The notes under the pieces are model-generated. The model was not told the DNA's origin. It made no database searches and saw nothing but the letters and a program-made list of their open reading frames with translations. DNA of 64,000 bases from Blasia pusilla (lineage: Eukaryota; Marchantiophyta; Marchantiopsida; Blasiales): assembly GCA_050084515.1 (NCBI GenBank), contig CM114274.1, forward strand, positions 4,402,001 through 4,466,000. The letters are read 5' to 3'. The position numbers and the translations under genes are program-made. Below, piece by piece: positions 36,671 to 49,573 of the stretch (positions are counted from its first letter, which is position 1; each line of letters starts with the position of its first letter).

Positions 36671-38483
36671 TAGGAAAACTATAAGTAGTTTCATATAAAA
36701 CAGTTTATATACGAGGGATTCTATATAAAATTTATGACTAGAATGACTACATTTAGTGTCAAATAGTGATATGAGGCAGGGAAATATTTGTCTACACTAC
36801 ATCTAGTGCATTTGTCCACGTATCACACTTGTACTTTAACCACTCATCCTTGTCCACGTGTCAAAATCGTACAAAAATCCACGTAAGCATGGTATGAAAT
36901 CCATGTCATACTCACTGGATTGATGACTAGGATTCTATTCACTCGTTCACTTTTTATCTCATCATAAGACATTATGCCAACGTGTCATTTTGACACTAGA
37001 AATCCTTTGTGACGAGTCCTTTGATACTACTTGTTTTCTAGTTATAAGCTAGTGTTATTGATCCGGGAGAACTAAACCGAGTATTAGATTCTAGTGGTTC
37101 TGGATTTAAATCCTTCTAATGGATGTACCATCTTTTGTGACAGACTATACAACAGATCTTGACTTGGAGGTTTTTTTAAGGGTTTTTCTTCATACTCCTT
37201 GTTTATTAGCTAGCGGGCTATCAAGCATAGTTTTTTAGCATCTCTACGATTGTTTTATCCAGATGGATTCAAAAAGTGGCTTTATCTCTCTATGTAAGGT
37301 GTGTGCACATATTGTGAGAGTTGATTCCCATTTTCATTCTCTAGGCTCTTGGGAGCTTGTCATTTATTGGCTATGGATAAACCTCCTTTTGGTGTCCATC
37401 CTTTGGCTATTGGAGAGGTTTTATACCAATTGGTATAAAATCTCTACGTAGTCACAGCTTAATTTCATATTTGTTTCAGACGATTACTTGTGAAGCTCGT
37501 TGAGTTGGTGTTTGTGTTGCCTAAATTCCATTTGCTTTTTGCATTCCTTAAGTCTTTTTTTTTTGGTGATTACCTTTCTTTGTTTTCTTTTTGAAAATTT
37601 TCATCATTATAATAAAATAAATTTTCACTATTCCTATTTATTTTTAATACACTAGTAACTTTTTCCCGTGCGATGAACTCAACCACTTAAATGGAAATGA
37701 AAATACTTCACAAATGGAGAATATCATGAAGTATTACATTATGCAAACGTTGAAAATTTGAAATTATTGAGTTGATGAGTATATAGTAAAGATAAATTTT
37801 GGCTTAAATATATGAATAATCATGAATTTTTAAATTTTAGAAAATAATGAATTTTATCATATTTATTCAGAAAAAAGAAGTTATCATAATTTTTCAACCC
37901 TTATATCTCAACTAAAAAAATAAAATCATTCATTTTAATAAAAAATTGTTTCAAAATATTCCTTAGATATCTTTCACAATGAACGCTTGAAATTAAAAAA
38001 TAAGATTTTTTTCATTCTTGTGAAAAATATTAAATTTCCACTTTTCTTCTATTTCCTTTTCACATTTTTTTCAAAATAACATGTAATTTCCCTGCCAAAT
38101 TTTACTTTAAATTTTAAATTTTAAAATGAAAAAATCAATTGAGAATGAAAGAGACTCATCATTTGTTCATAGTAAATAATTTTCTAAATTTAATTTATTC
38201 TTAACTTTTTTTAATAAAATGAATAAAACCTTTTTCTATTCAAGTTTTGGCTTAGGACAGGCAAAAGCAAACAAAACTTAAAAAGTTGAAAGGCTCTGTA
38301 TTCGTTCATTCGGAGCCGGAGCTAACGCTCTTAATAGAATGATTAATTTCTCTTCTCTTTTCGGGGTTTTTTTTTTAATTAGAGATGTGCTAGATTACAC
38401 ATGTACCAAATTATATTTGTGAGGCACGCTTGTCCATCCTGAACTTACATTGGGGGAATGACAAACCCCAATAAATATGCATG
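36671..38483. other. AT-rich region, little content
   Basis: Apart from the RT scrap at 37341-37445 no gene is seen. Sequences such as cattttgacactag (about 36985) and catttagtgtcaaatagtg (36749-36767) carry CACTA/TAGTG words, but no paired termini could be shown. Confidence 0.4.
37341..37445 (+). pseudogene. Possible reverse transcriptase scrap (non-LTR type)
   Basis: One frame reads LLGACHLLAMDKPPFGVHPL followed by AIGEVLYQLV and a stop. This resembles the K-P-x-G-G-V-R-P-I-A-x-G-E motif early in the reverse transcriptase of many eukaryotic non-LTR elements, with His for Arg. No flanking RT motif could be followed, so this is a short remnant at best. Confidence 0.42.
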
Positions 38484-38841
38484 ATGGAAAACCCATCAGA
38501 AAAACAAAAGAGGGAGACTTAACGAGTCAAGTATCCAAAGGCCACAACCGGCCTTTGGATAAGGGGCATTCCCCCTATCGACTAAACTCACCAACAGCAG
38601 AAACAATATCAACAACTCCTAATGAACTATGACAACTACTAAGTGGGCTTCTAGCCCCGGCGTCTCCCATAGCTTGAGCCCGCCGCAAAAGCCCATTGGC
38701 TTGGGCACGCTCCAAAGCTATGGAGACTGGTTGCCTACAATAAAGAATCGTAATAATTAAGGACAAGTCATTTATCGACTGGAGATGATGGGCGTAATCC
38801 GTAAGGAACGAGTTAACGCTCTCCTTCATAACCCCATACAT
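38484..38841 (-). repeat. Dispersed repeat, copy 2, with 88-codon open frame
   Basis: Homologous to 10597-10800. The minus-strand frame 38841-38575 reads ALERAQANGLLRRAQAMGD, then VVDIVSAVGEFSR and a stop. I do not recognise it; a decayed transposon coding end is the likeliest source. A 12-bp hairpin, tatccaaaggcc/ggcctttggata (38532-38561), lies just left of the frame. Confidence 0.5.
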
Positions 38842-41800
38842 CTATATGACTAGAGGAACAAAATGATATCCATACATCTATATGGGTTCTCCTCTAGATA
38901 TGGGTCTTTTTCACCGCAGCCGGTGTGGCCGGTGATACCAGTTAGGTCTGTAGCTGGCTAATGGCGTTGCCGTCCAGGCTCTGGACCGACCATGCGTGGA
39001 AAGGCCTGACCAATTCTGTCACAAGCAGGATGGCATGTTCGTGATCATTGCCATCATAAATTTTCCTCATTTCCTCTTCTGAAATACAACCCGACTGGCT
39101 GGAAACCAATATTCATTCGTATATGTTAGTTGATCGTTTTTCCGTGCGTGCGTTGGTGAATTGGATCGAGTGTCGTGAAAAGCGCAATGTCATAGGTACA
39201 GTTCCTCTGAAGAACGTGTTTATGTCAAAAGATTGAAAACCTTCTCATGAATTTTTTTAGGAGTTTTTGTAGCTTGAAGGAGATGACTGGGAGTCGGATT
39301 ATCACGATGCTCACAACTCGTCGGTCGCACCAATTCCTGTATGTGGCTGTGAAGTCATGCATGGCAATTGAAGAGTGGCCGTCAGATGGACAGGCAATGG
39401 TTCCCTGGAGTAGACTTCGAGAGCTAGCGCTCAGCTACGCTCCTTCTGTATAGAAAGATTCGTGACCGCAGGTGCAGCTAGTACTGGACACAGTCGTACC
39501 AATCGAGATCTGAATTGAAAAATGATAGCCACGAGGAGGAAAAATCCAGTCGTTGAGAGTTTTCGCAAGTTTACTGTATCATGGAAACGTCGCGGGATGG
39601 TAAGAAGTTCGAACCGAGAACACTTGAGGAGAACTCTTTGCGCATGTTGTCGAAACTTATTGTTAGCGAGACTGCGTTAGTGTTATTGTTAGTGTTAACT
39701 GCGTTGTGAACGACCATTCATAGTTTTTCACTCACTGTTCCAAATCCGAACGGTAACAGGGAGGGCGACGACACTCTTGGAGATATTTGAATTTACGATT
39801 CTGTTATTACATCCGTTCTCCATTTTTTGTCTCATCCTCTAACTTCCTCTCTGCAGAACATCCTAGTTTTGTTTCTCCATTATCGTACTTTTAGCTTTTG
39901 TTTCACGGTTTCACTCCATATCGCCGTCGTAGTTTTCTTCTTCCATAATCGCTTCCTGAAGATCTTGTGATCACAGGTTTTATATTCTAAATTTTCCGAG
40001 CTTCTAAACTATGATCGCGGAGATCCGACCCCGCCTGGCTTACATGATTCCATAGAGCAAGCGAGTTTCTGTAATTATTGCTCGATCGGTCGACAGTTAG
40101 ATCACCCCGTTGGTTCGTGCCGATTTGGATCATGGCGTTTGTGGTATGGATGAATTCAAATCCCCGCTGTAATCAAGAATTTAGGATCGACTTCCGATGA
40201 CTTGCCCAAGCCTTACTTGAATTAATTCTAAGTCAGGTTAATTTTACATTGTGACAGAAGATTGAGTATCAAAATCGAGAATATGAAAATAAAATCAGAA
40301 AAAAAAAAATGCCAAAGGCATCTCCCGTCACAAATCGGTTGATTGGGCTAGTAAGATAATGCAAATGAAATGAGACCCTGATCGAGACAGCATTCACTGC
40401 CAGAACTCGTCACACGCATTGTCGCATTTATTGCTCTGGTCAACAAATCTGTTTATGGACAAGAAGGTTGGGTACTTCGTTGCTGTCCAGCGTGTGTGAA
40501 GTGGCGGGGAAGTGTATTTGACAGGGAGTAGTAGAGGGTATGTAGATTCATAATGGATACTTACTGGCCTGGAGTCGAATGCATCCATTCTAGGTTACAA
40601 GGTTTGGAAAAAGGATAGAGTCTTTAACTGAAGGTTACTGCGGGCAATGGCCTGCAGTCCAGTGATGCACAAGTTTTACGTTTTCAGAAATTTTTCAATA
40701 TGCAATGTAGTTCAGTAGTGCTGTCCTTGAGCCTTCAGTTCTATGCACATATGACAGTTCAGAATAGTGCACCTGTAGATAATGCACTGACTGGACGGCA
40801 CGTAGTGGTGATGGACATGGCCGTACCGCTCTTCTATATGATCTGTCTTTGGAATTCGCAACCTTGACGTGTTTGAAGGAAGCTGTTGTCCTTGGCCTAG
40901 CAGTCAAATGCATACGTGACAGCTTTCGGGATTATCGAAAATCCCTTCTGACCGGGTGTTGGTAGTGATTGTGCAGGTACAGATAAAAGGTTTTAAATTT
41001 GGTAGTATGCACTGCTCAATGGGCAGTGTCGTCGATCACGATGGAATCTAATCTTTTGCTCTGGCGATTGCTTCGGAATTGTCTACAATGAACTGAATGG
41101 ATGGTAGTAGTGATGGGTGTCCATAACCTTCGGTTCTGTACACACACACACAGGTGACAGCTTTCGGAATTGCCCAGAATGCCTCCGTGACTCCGTTTGG
41201 GTATTCATGGGTACTGCTTTTGGATCTACTAACTACTGACTACAAATTGTGGTTTCTGGAACCTCTTTCTGCATAGCCCTAAGCTTCGTTCAAAAAGTGC
41301 TATTTATCCGCGTCTTCTAGAACACGAGGGGTTCAAAGACTGTGTCGACCACCATTTTCAATTTTGTTTGCAAGAGACAAATTCGTGGTGTAAAATGCTT
41401 TTGAGTGAGTGACATGGAATGGAATGTTTGGGGCTGGAAAGACTTGGTTTGACTGGGCTTAATTCGCTGTTGGGACAAGGTGTGGGACATATGAGATTGA
41501 TTTTGACCGGTTTCTGCGCAGATCGGCAGTCACAGTACGAGCATGCCAATTCCAAACAAGCTTTGATGCAGGCGCAGTACAGTTTGTGGAGGCAGAGGGA
41601 CAAGAATCCAGAGCATGGTTTGAGAGGCCCACGGTGACGAACATTTCTTCAGCTGCTGAAACATGGCTCCTCCCACAGCAGCGACGTGCTCAACAAACAG
41701 GGGCGGTCCAGTCTGTTCATCACTACAGCAGCAGCTCTAAGAAAGTACACAACAATCTAAAGCGGCCCATGCGCAGAAACGGCGCAAACTATCTACGTTT

Positions 41801-43704
41801 ATCTTCACTGCTACCATACGCAGAAGCGGAGGGGATGGTAGTAGCTGAGAGCTCTCAGAAGAGACGAGTGACGAGGAATCGGCACTACTAGCATCACCAG
41901 TACCAAATCACAGAGGTCGAGGAAATTCAAGCCACGAGGATAGCGGGCACCCCATAGCTGTATAAGTTTTGATAAGAGAGAGCATACCATCTTGATTCGT
42001 TGTAGATCTCCAATATTAAAGCGTCAATAAAGCAGGCAGAGAATTTCAGGCGGGACTAGAAATCTTCTCTCGTTCTAGCACCTAAAATACGCAACACATG
42101 TCATTTGGGCATGTGGTGAGATCTACCAGAGTGAAAATTAAATTTTAAAATTGAGCATAAGTGAAAATGGATTGAATCCGTGCGATGCAAGGTCGGGTGG
42201 TGGGTACTAGTTTAATTTCATATGGAGCTTACAATCGTTAGCAGCCTTTGTAAATTCCGGTACATCCACCGATCGGATGGTCGAGATCTGCAAGCTAACG
42301 TTATTTCACGAATGTGAGCGTGTAATTCAGACGGTGAAGGGGAGTATGTTGGCAATGTGGTTGGTCGCAGTGCTCTCCTGATGGCATAGGAGGGGCGGGC
42401 CCAACAAAGAAATTCAATGCAAGCTCTAGGGAAAAACGTTGGTCGATTGCACTAAGGAAAAGTTGAAAGATCCATAACCAGAGGAGGATCGAATCGGTGG
42501 TGCTGTGATGGGAATATCGCGAGTGTAGGTATTTGTATCCAGTCACCTGACGAGGAAAAAGGAAGATTCACCGGAGTTAGAGATTGCATGATCTGGTTCA
42601 TGAACGCCTCCCCAAAGTGATAAACTAAATAGCGAGTGAACCACTGCCTATCTCCAAAGAATACCTTGACATGGTAAGGATTGAGGAAAGGAAAGTCGGG
42701 CACAACTCGTGCTCCAAACCTATCCATGCTTGACAGACATTCTCTACTCTCCTCAAGAATAGACTTTGGCGGAATTATTCTCCCAAGATGGATAATCCAC
42801 TCTCATTGGGAAAAGAACAAGCCAAAACATTCACTATTTTAGTATGACTAAACTCCTCTATGGTGACAAGCCTCTCATAGAAGATCCGACAACATGACAT
42901 CTAGTTCTATCATCACACACTAGTACCTTCTCTACCACTTAGTTCCTCCAATATAATGATCATCCCTTCTTTAACTCTAGCGCCTCTTTAAGTCCCTCCA
43001 GCTCATACTAACCTCTTTATACAATTTGTCCTAGAAGAGGAGGAGTTGATGGAGGAGTCGCACCAACAACCTCCACACACGCAATTCCTCCCAAGGGAAG
43101 TAATCCAACAACAAGTACCAAAATATCTTCACTATCAACCCCATCCACAAGATGTAGTTAACCCCTTGTTGTAGAAAGTACCTATCCTCGTTTACATATG
43201 ATATCACCAAGCCTAAGACAATGATTGCCACCCTCAACATTTCCTATGGATCCAAACATGAGCGGATCTACTCATTCATCAATTAAAATACCAACTCCCC
43301 TACCATTGACACGCTTAGCTTATTCTTCTCGATCCGTTTCCCCACCCAGGGACCCTAAGGAGAATTATATATTACCTTCATCCCTTACTCCCAAAGTCTC
43401 CAACAAAAAAGAAGAAGAAGAAAGAAATCAAGGGACTGCTTTATTTGTTCACAAGGGGCAGTAAGGGCAAGTCCTATGAAAGACAATGATCAATCGCATT
43501 TTCAAGTTAAGAAGCCCAATATGTGGGATTGAGTACATGCTCTTCCGAAACAATTAGGCTTCGACAACTCTTATCCGATGGAGGACTAAAGGGCAACCAA
43601 AGTGCACTTTGGTTATGTAGTCCATACTATTATGGGCAATCCCACAAGCACAATACGACAAAATAGCAACCATAATAAGATAAAATAGTAACATGAATAG
43701 TAAA
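38842..43704. other. Higher-complexity region, no gene recognised
   Basis: From about 38900 to 42000 base composition is more balanced than in the flanks and no transposon motif is seen. The longest informative frame is 41586-41891 (plus, 101 codons; SAAETWLLPQQRRAQQTGAV, YLRLSSLLPYAEAEGMVV). A minus frame at 42452-42727 (GARVVPDFPFLNPYHVKVFF) and one at 43225-43464 are also unrecognised. It could be a low-expressed host gene or transcript; the sequence alone does not decide. Confidence 0.3.
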
Positions 43705-43744
43705 ATTTGGGGTCGTAAAATAGTAACTATTTACGACCCCAAAT
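43705..43744. repeat. 15-bp perfect hairpin, 10-nt loop
   Basis: atttggggtcgtaaa (43705-43719) pairs exactly with tttacgaccccaaat (43730-43744). It sits in an AT-rich stretch with taaaatagtaac repeats on its left. Function is unknown; it may be a foldback remnant. Confidence 0.88.
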
Positions 43745-44344
43745 GTAGTGTGATTTTTTCAATATCATTTTTCAGTTGTGCCACAACACCTCTTAAGAAG
43801 GAACGAGATCTCACATAACCAACAGCACAATTGATTCTCAAAATATCAAAATATTATATTTGTAGTATTTTTAAAATATTTTTAGAATAAAAATCCTCCA
43901 TCCCCTAAATTTTGGAAAAATTTAGGGGTTTTCCAGCCCATGAGAGGGCCGCACACTAGTTTTCTCTCATGTACTCATTATCGTAGCTCGCTATGGGTTT
44001 GAGAAGAAGTGAAAAACCCTAGCTTATTATGGGCTCAAGAAGAAATGAAAATCCGTGGGGAAGTAATTAGTGTAGGAAGTAGGAGGGTTTAATTTGAGTG
44101 GTGAGGGTTATATTGATTAGAGGAATGGTTTAGTAGTGATTTTATGTACTCGAGAAGTGGGCCTTTTAAAAAGAGCCTCCACTCTTAAATTCAATTTTCT
44201 TTTCTAAGAATTCTTTCCAAAAATATCTCTCTTCGTGCGTAGCACAGGCATGCTAACTAGAAGTTGTGGACACATTGAAATTCTATAACAAGATCAAGCA
44301 TCTATATTATTGTTCAGGTGCTTTGAAGAGTTTTTGTTAGTGTA

Positions 44345-44500
44345 TAGCCCGTCAAGGGAAGGGATTAATGATGCTGCATACAAATTCAAACTTTTTTCTT
44401 GCTGGCCCTGAAAAGAGAAAATTTTCTTGCTGCCCAGTTGCCATGTGTTAAATAGAGAGGTGTTTGCAAATCAAGAAGGCACTCTCCCATAATAATATAG
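44345..44500. repeat. Dispersed repeat with ttgcacggg motif, copy 2
   Basis: Begins tagcccgtcaaggga and ends aataatatag. Collinear with 13469-13634. Comparable scraps of the cccgtgcgatg end are visible near 37660 and 42178. Confidence 0.7.
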
Positions 44501-45234
44501 ATTACAAAGGAGGGATTTGGGAACCCCTCCTCTTAAGGGTTTTTTTAAGCCTTTGTCTAGTCTTTTAGGATAGATCGGCAAGATCTACTAACGCGCCCTT
44601 GGAGATATTGGAGGCCACCGGTAACCTGCGAGAGCAGGTTTCCCCTTCGTTTCGGCTCATTTGGAGTCATATAGAGAAACTTCCTATTTTGGGTAAGTTT
44701 CCATTTGGAGCATAGTTGACTTTCTACTTTGGGAAGTGACCCTTGACCCGCTACAGCAGGTCAAGAGCCAAGGAGGTGACTTACGAGCTTAGGTTATAGA
44801 GCAGAGAGTTTGGGAGAGGGAAGGGGGTATACATCCACGAGAGAGAGATTTTGAGAGCTCATTCTCTCTTTGTTGAACCTCTTGGCATGAGGCGACGGAG
44901 TTATGGTCTTGTTTGCCTTGTGTGTGTAATCCAAGTTTCTCATTAGGAGAGTGGGTTTGGTTGGACATGAGAGAGAGTGTAGACATTTGAGAGTTATGGT
45001 ATTGAGAGAGATGTGATGTGAGATCTATTTGATTTAATTGAAAATATTTTGGTACCTCTTGTCTCATTGTTTGAATGCTATGAATTAACATAGAATCGTA
45101 CGTATTTATATGTGTGTTCGATGACAATGATGTATACGCACACGACACTTTCCCCTATTGACACGTGTACAAGAGGAATTAACAAGAAGAACCTCTCTCC
45201 ATAAGTTTTTCACCATTGGAGTGCACGGACATGA
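44501..45234. other. No gene recognised
   Basis: Contains purine-rich runs (gggagagggaagggggtat at about 44812, agagagag words to 45010). The longest frame is a 119-codon minus ORF (44789-45148) of low complexity, which looks like the complement of those runs. Confidence 0.35.
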
Positions 45235-45249
45235 TACTAGTTTTATCTA

Positions 45250-45440
45250 ACATCTAAGAGACAAAATTGCACTAAGAGAGCAACATCGGATATAGTAGCC
45301 AACATCTTCACCAAGAGCTTACCGGCTCATAAGACATAGCACCTCTTACCGAAACTAGGATTGTTTAGGCATACGAACCAGAACTAGTCATTGAATGACA
45401 ATGTGTAGACATACAAACCAGAACTAGTCATGGAGAGGGA
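45250..45440 (+). pseudogene. Copia RNase H C-terminal remnant
   Basis: The frame reads CTKRATSDIVANIFTKSLPA, then HLLPKLGLF. The D-I-V-A-x-I-F-T-K-x-L-P motif marks the end of copia polyproteins. It is followed by the purine tract ggagaggga and an LTR start at 45442. Confidence 0.75.
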
Positions 45441-45441
45441 A

Positions 45442-45611
45442 TGTTGGAGATTCCACGCAAATCAACCAATGGTTCTGGCTATTTGCTGCTCCAAAGAACA
45501 CTACTCTTCACCCAAAATGGGACTGTGTGTTTGATTACCATTATCATTAACACACGATCGCGTGGGAGTGTGTGCGATTTCAAGCGCACACCACTTTCTC
45601 CTTGTCCTTCA
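45442..45611 (+). repeat. 3' LTR of a plus-strand copia remnant
   Basis: Starts TGTTGGAGATTCC right after a polypurine tract and ends near ccttca. It is related to the sequence at 49974-50158 (gacccaaaat/cacccaaaat, cactttctcct). Length is about 170 bp. Confidence 0.65.
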
Positions 45612-45959
45612 ATTGAGGCTTGAGTTTGTGGTCATGAATTTGCTGGGTTTAACACTATTTGTGCTATCTTCCTCGTGTACAAACGTAAAAAAGTTTATAG
45701 GGATTTTATAGTTAGGAATTTCGGGATCCGATATTACGAAGAAGTGATCTCCTCGGCACTTCCATTTGTGATACCTATCGTGAGAGAATGGAGAGTATAC
45801 ATAATAATTTTGTATTGAAAAAGGAGAAATTCTTAGAGAGTTCACCTTGTATTGACCACGTCTGCCGCAACTAGAAGGCCTTCCCTTACTCGAAGAAAGG
45901 CTCTCGATACGACAACGCCCCGCACTCAAGCATGCCCTTAAGCTCACTGAGCTCCCTGC

Positions 45960-46579
45960 GTAGACTCGAGCGGGTCAAGCTCGTACCCATTTTCTAGCCT
46001 GTGCGGAGCCCGCGGCATGTCTACAACTGCCCTTGAGCTTGCCCAATGGGGGGGCCTAGCTCGCCCTACGGGCCTACCGTGGGCCAGCAAATGGGTGAAG
46101 GCCAAAGTTGCACAAAAATTCCAGATATGTCATTTGAGTATACGCAACCCCACATCCAAGCCCGCCCTTGGAGCCCGCTGAGCCCGTAGCGGGCATCTCG
46201 GCTGGCTGAGCCCACACCGGTTTTGTGGCTCAAGCACGGCCCGTACATGGCAGGCTTAGAGCTTGCCCTATGAGTTGTGACCCCATCTAATGGGGGCCCA
46301 ACTTGCCTTCTGGGCCACAAAACCGGGCTTGGCAGGCTTGGATGCGGGCTCAAATGCGGGCCGTGAGTACCCGGGCCCGCACAGACATGTCCGTTGGACA
46401 TAAGTCTATGGACATGGACATGTTTGCGGACACGGAGTCTATTAGTGTGCAACCTTGATGCAGGCTCGGCCCACCTGAGTCTACGCGGCGGGCTCCGATG
46501 CGGGCCGGGAGTACCCGAGCGGTATGTCCGTGGACATGTCTGTCCTATGAACGGACTTGTCTGTTTCTGTGCAACCTTG
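45960..46579. mobile_element. Composite hAT-like block, copy 3
   Basis: The right end is ctgtgcaaccttg (46567-46579), preceded by ggacatgtctgtcc. A second internal end, gtgcaaccttg (about 46450-46460), precedes a partial repeat of the same GC-rich interior (gcgggccgtgagtaccc against gcgggccgggagtaccc). A left end resembling aagttgcac is at about 46103. This suggests a tandem or nested pair of family members. The left boundary is uncertain. Confidence 0.6.
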
Positions 46580-47996
46580 CCAAAGAGAGTGGGAGCATTG
46601 CCATTAAAACTTAACACATTTATCATAGTTCGTGCTCAAGTTTCTTCTAATCCTACTTTGCAAACCCTTGCTACTTTCTAATTGCTCATCGATAAAGAGC
46701 CACACGAAGTAAAATTCAGAATATTTTGCATAAACTTCAAGAGTAATCATGTTCGTTTCCAAAAGCAAATGAGTTACAAGTTCTGAGAGAAGTGACAAGA
46801 TTCAAACAAAAGTATTGAAGTTTGATACAAGTCTTGAAGAGAAACAATCAAGAATAAGAAGGAAATCTAAAGGTAAGGAAAATTTGACTCTAAATCTTCA
46901 AAGTCAAATAAATGAGCAAACAAGAATCGGAAAAAAAACTTCAATGAGACTTTGGAAGATGTTGTCACAAGATTGCAAGTTTGGCACTCATAAAGAAGAG
47001 AATTTGACTCAGAGTTTATAAGTGCTTTGTGAGTCAAAGGGGCCATTTTTTTACACTTGTTGCAATTGATTTGCAAAGAATCCATAAAAGACCTTGCAAG
47101 ATACTTGAAAAAAATTTGCAACTTTGCAAGTGGATTGCGGGATTTTGTAAGTTTGGGTAGTCCCTTCTCTTACATAGTCCCAACTCGATCACTTGCAAAC
47201 CACTCATAAAATGCTAGCAAATTAAAGCTCTTGCATGATAGCCACAAAGTCACAAAAAAATTACAAATCTAAGTCACGGTTTTCCATACTTGCAAAGCAA
47301 TTGCAAAGGACTTAGAAAGCAATGATTTTGTTCACTTGCAAAATAATCTGCACCCTTTTCCTATTTCACACAATTTTTGATTGATTTTTTATTCTATATC
47401 ATGTTTACTCAAGAGGTTTTAGGATCCTTTGAGATTATTCTTTTGCAGTGTTTCTTTAGGTATTTTTATTCATTTCTTATACTTTAGAAAAAATAATCTT
47501 GGTAGGATATTGATCTTGAATAACATGATGCTTCCTTTATGCACTTCTTAAGGATACAAACTTTAGCATTTGTATCGCCAAATTAATGACCATAGCACAA
47601 CATAAGTAGAAACTATAAAATTGAAATAACATGAAAATTTATTCATACAAGACTAAACAATAAGGAAAAAAAATATAGCACATGTACATAACCCTCACTA
47701 ATCCATGGAGTCTCTTGTACAACATTAAAATACATTTTTCTTACCCTAAAAAGGTCAAAATAAAGATATTCACAAATCGAGTCGCAAAATACCCGTGCAA
47801 TTGGCAGTTATAAAAAATTATTCGTTATATATTTCACATCACTTGGATGTGAAATAAAATTCTTGAACGGTATAGTTGAAGAGAAAGCATATATGGAGAT
47901 TCTTGAAGTGGTAAGAGAATACAACCAACCACATCAAGTGTGCATGCTAAATATAGTCATTTATGGCTTGAAGCAGTCGTGAAGGCTATGGCACTA
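46580..47996. other. No gene recognised
   Basis: AT-rich, with several acttgcaa words between 46970 and 47350. No coding motif is found. Confidence 0.4.
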
Positions 47997-48528
47997 AAGG
48001 TTACACGGAGCGGCGTCGGCTCATCCTTTCACTGGCTTTCACTGGATGAAGGCAACGCAGAAGCCGTAAATGAGAGGAAAAGTCTGTATATGTCCATGGA
48101 TATCTCTAACGCCCCCCTCCCCCCCTCCTTGAGCATGTTGAGCCCGTAATGTAGACCCGAGCTTGTCCAATCTGCACCCATATTGTATCCCGCGGGCATG
48201 AGCCCGCTATGCACAAGCTAAGCGCATGGAATATGAGCCCACCGTACATGGTCTTCAGGTCCACCCTACGCGGGCTTTAGCCCACCTAATGGGGGCCCAC
48301 ATCGCCTTGCCGGCTGCATGCAAGCTTCATACAAGCTACAAAATGGGTGGAGGTTGGACGAGCCCGGGTCTACGTTACCGGCTTGACGGACTCAAGGGCA
48401 AGCTCAGGTACGGTTAGCGAGTATCGGTGCCCACATGGACATGTTTGTCCAAGACTCCTAGGGACGACCATAAGTCCTCCGACATGGACATGTTCGCGGA
48501 CACGAACTTTGTCCTTGGGCAACCTTGG
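47997..48528. mobile_element. hAT-like non-autonomous element, copy 4
   Basis: Starts aaggttacacgg and ends gggcaaccttgg. Flanks are tggcacta (47989-47996) and tggcacta (48529-48536), a perfect 8-bp target duplication. The interior is GC-rich and carries repeated ggacatg / cggacac words near the right end, as in other copies. There is no coding capacity. Confidence 0.9.
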
Positions 48529-49094
48529 TGGCACTAGAGGATCAATTCTTTCTAATTGAAGATTCATTTCAAAAGATCTACTTCATACTCAAATATCTAA
48601 ATACCTGAAAAATAGAAACATTGTGTTTAATTGGAAATTTTCTTGAACTACTAAATTTTGTAAAGGACATATTAAAGAGGAGTTTAAGATTACACATTTT
48701 GGAGAGATCCATAATTTCCCACAGAGATAGGTTACTGAGAATAAATTAAACTTTCCCAAAGATACATTCACAAAATTATGGAAAGATTTTAACATGCATG
48801 ATTGTAAGCTCATGCTAAAACCAATCAAGCCAAATGTTAACAGAGAAGAACTATCCAAAAACTACAAATAAACAAAAGTTAATAAAGAAGATTCCTTATA
48901 AAATTGTAGCACAAATTTTGATATGGGTTTTGGTTTTTAACCAATTTGATATTTTCTTTGATGTCAATATTGTATCTTATTATATGGCTAACCCTTGACT
49001 TGTGCATTGGAATGCAATCAAGAGATTTTCTTGGTAGTTAAAAGGCACATTATTGTTTAGTATGGAGTATTAGAGATCCTCTGTGAATAGAAGT
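48529..49094. other. No gene recognised
   Basis: AT-rich spacer between a hAT-like element and a copia RNase H fragment. It may belong to the upstream RT part of that copia copy, but no motif is legible. Confidence 0.4.
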
Positions 49095-49573
49095 TTGGTT
49101 GGTTACTCTTATGGTAATTGGGAAGGAAACCTTGATGGTAGTAGATCCACATCTAGATTTTATTTCTTGAATAGATTACTTGAAAATCCATAAGTTGGGC
49201 GAGTAAGAAGCAGAAGTTAGTTATCTTGTCAATTGCAAAAGAAGAGTATATGGTCCTAGCAAAAGCATACACCGAAGCAATTTGGTTAAGAAATTTCCTT
49301 GCTGATTTAGGACATCAAAGAGATCAAACCACTATATATTATGATTATAAGGGTGTAATAGCATTACTAGAAAGTGGAAGATGAAGTGATCTAGTCAAGC
49401 ATATTGACATTTAATATCATTTTACTAGAGAATTGATACAAAATTAAGCTATTCAAGTAATCTATTAAGACACTAATGATATGGGAGCAGATATTCTTAT
49501 GAAATGATTGACTAGAGAGACGCAAATGTATCACAAGAATAAACTTATAGGATGTAGCCACTAACTTAAAGTA
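49095..49573 (+). pseudogene. Copia RNase H fragment
   Basis: Frames read LVGYSYGNWEGNLDGSRSTS, then KKQKLVILSIAKEEYMVLA, EAIWLRNFLADLGHQRDQTT and IYYDYKGVIALLES, and further on DTNDMGADILMK. This is the usual RNase H order of copia polyproteins. Stops and a frameshift interrupt it. A possible LTR starts at tattagaaagttatc (about 49578). Confidence 0.85.

Noticed and set aside
36749-37020. CACTA/TAGTG words as possible CACTA element termini
   Set aside because: catttagtgtcaaatagtg and cattttgacactag share a short core but are not arranged as terminal inverted repeats with a 3-bp duplication and TNP2 inside.
41137-41152. acacacacac run
   Set aside because: A short ordinary microsatellite with no further structure.
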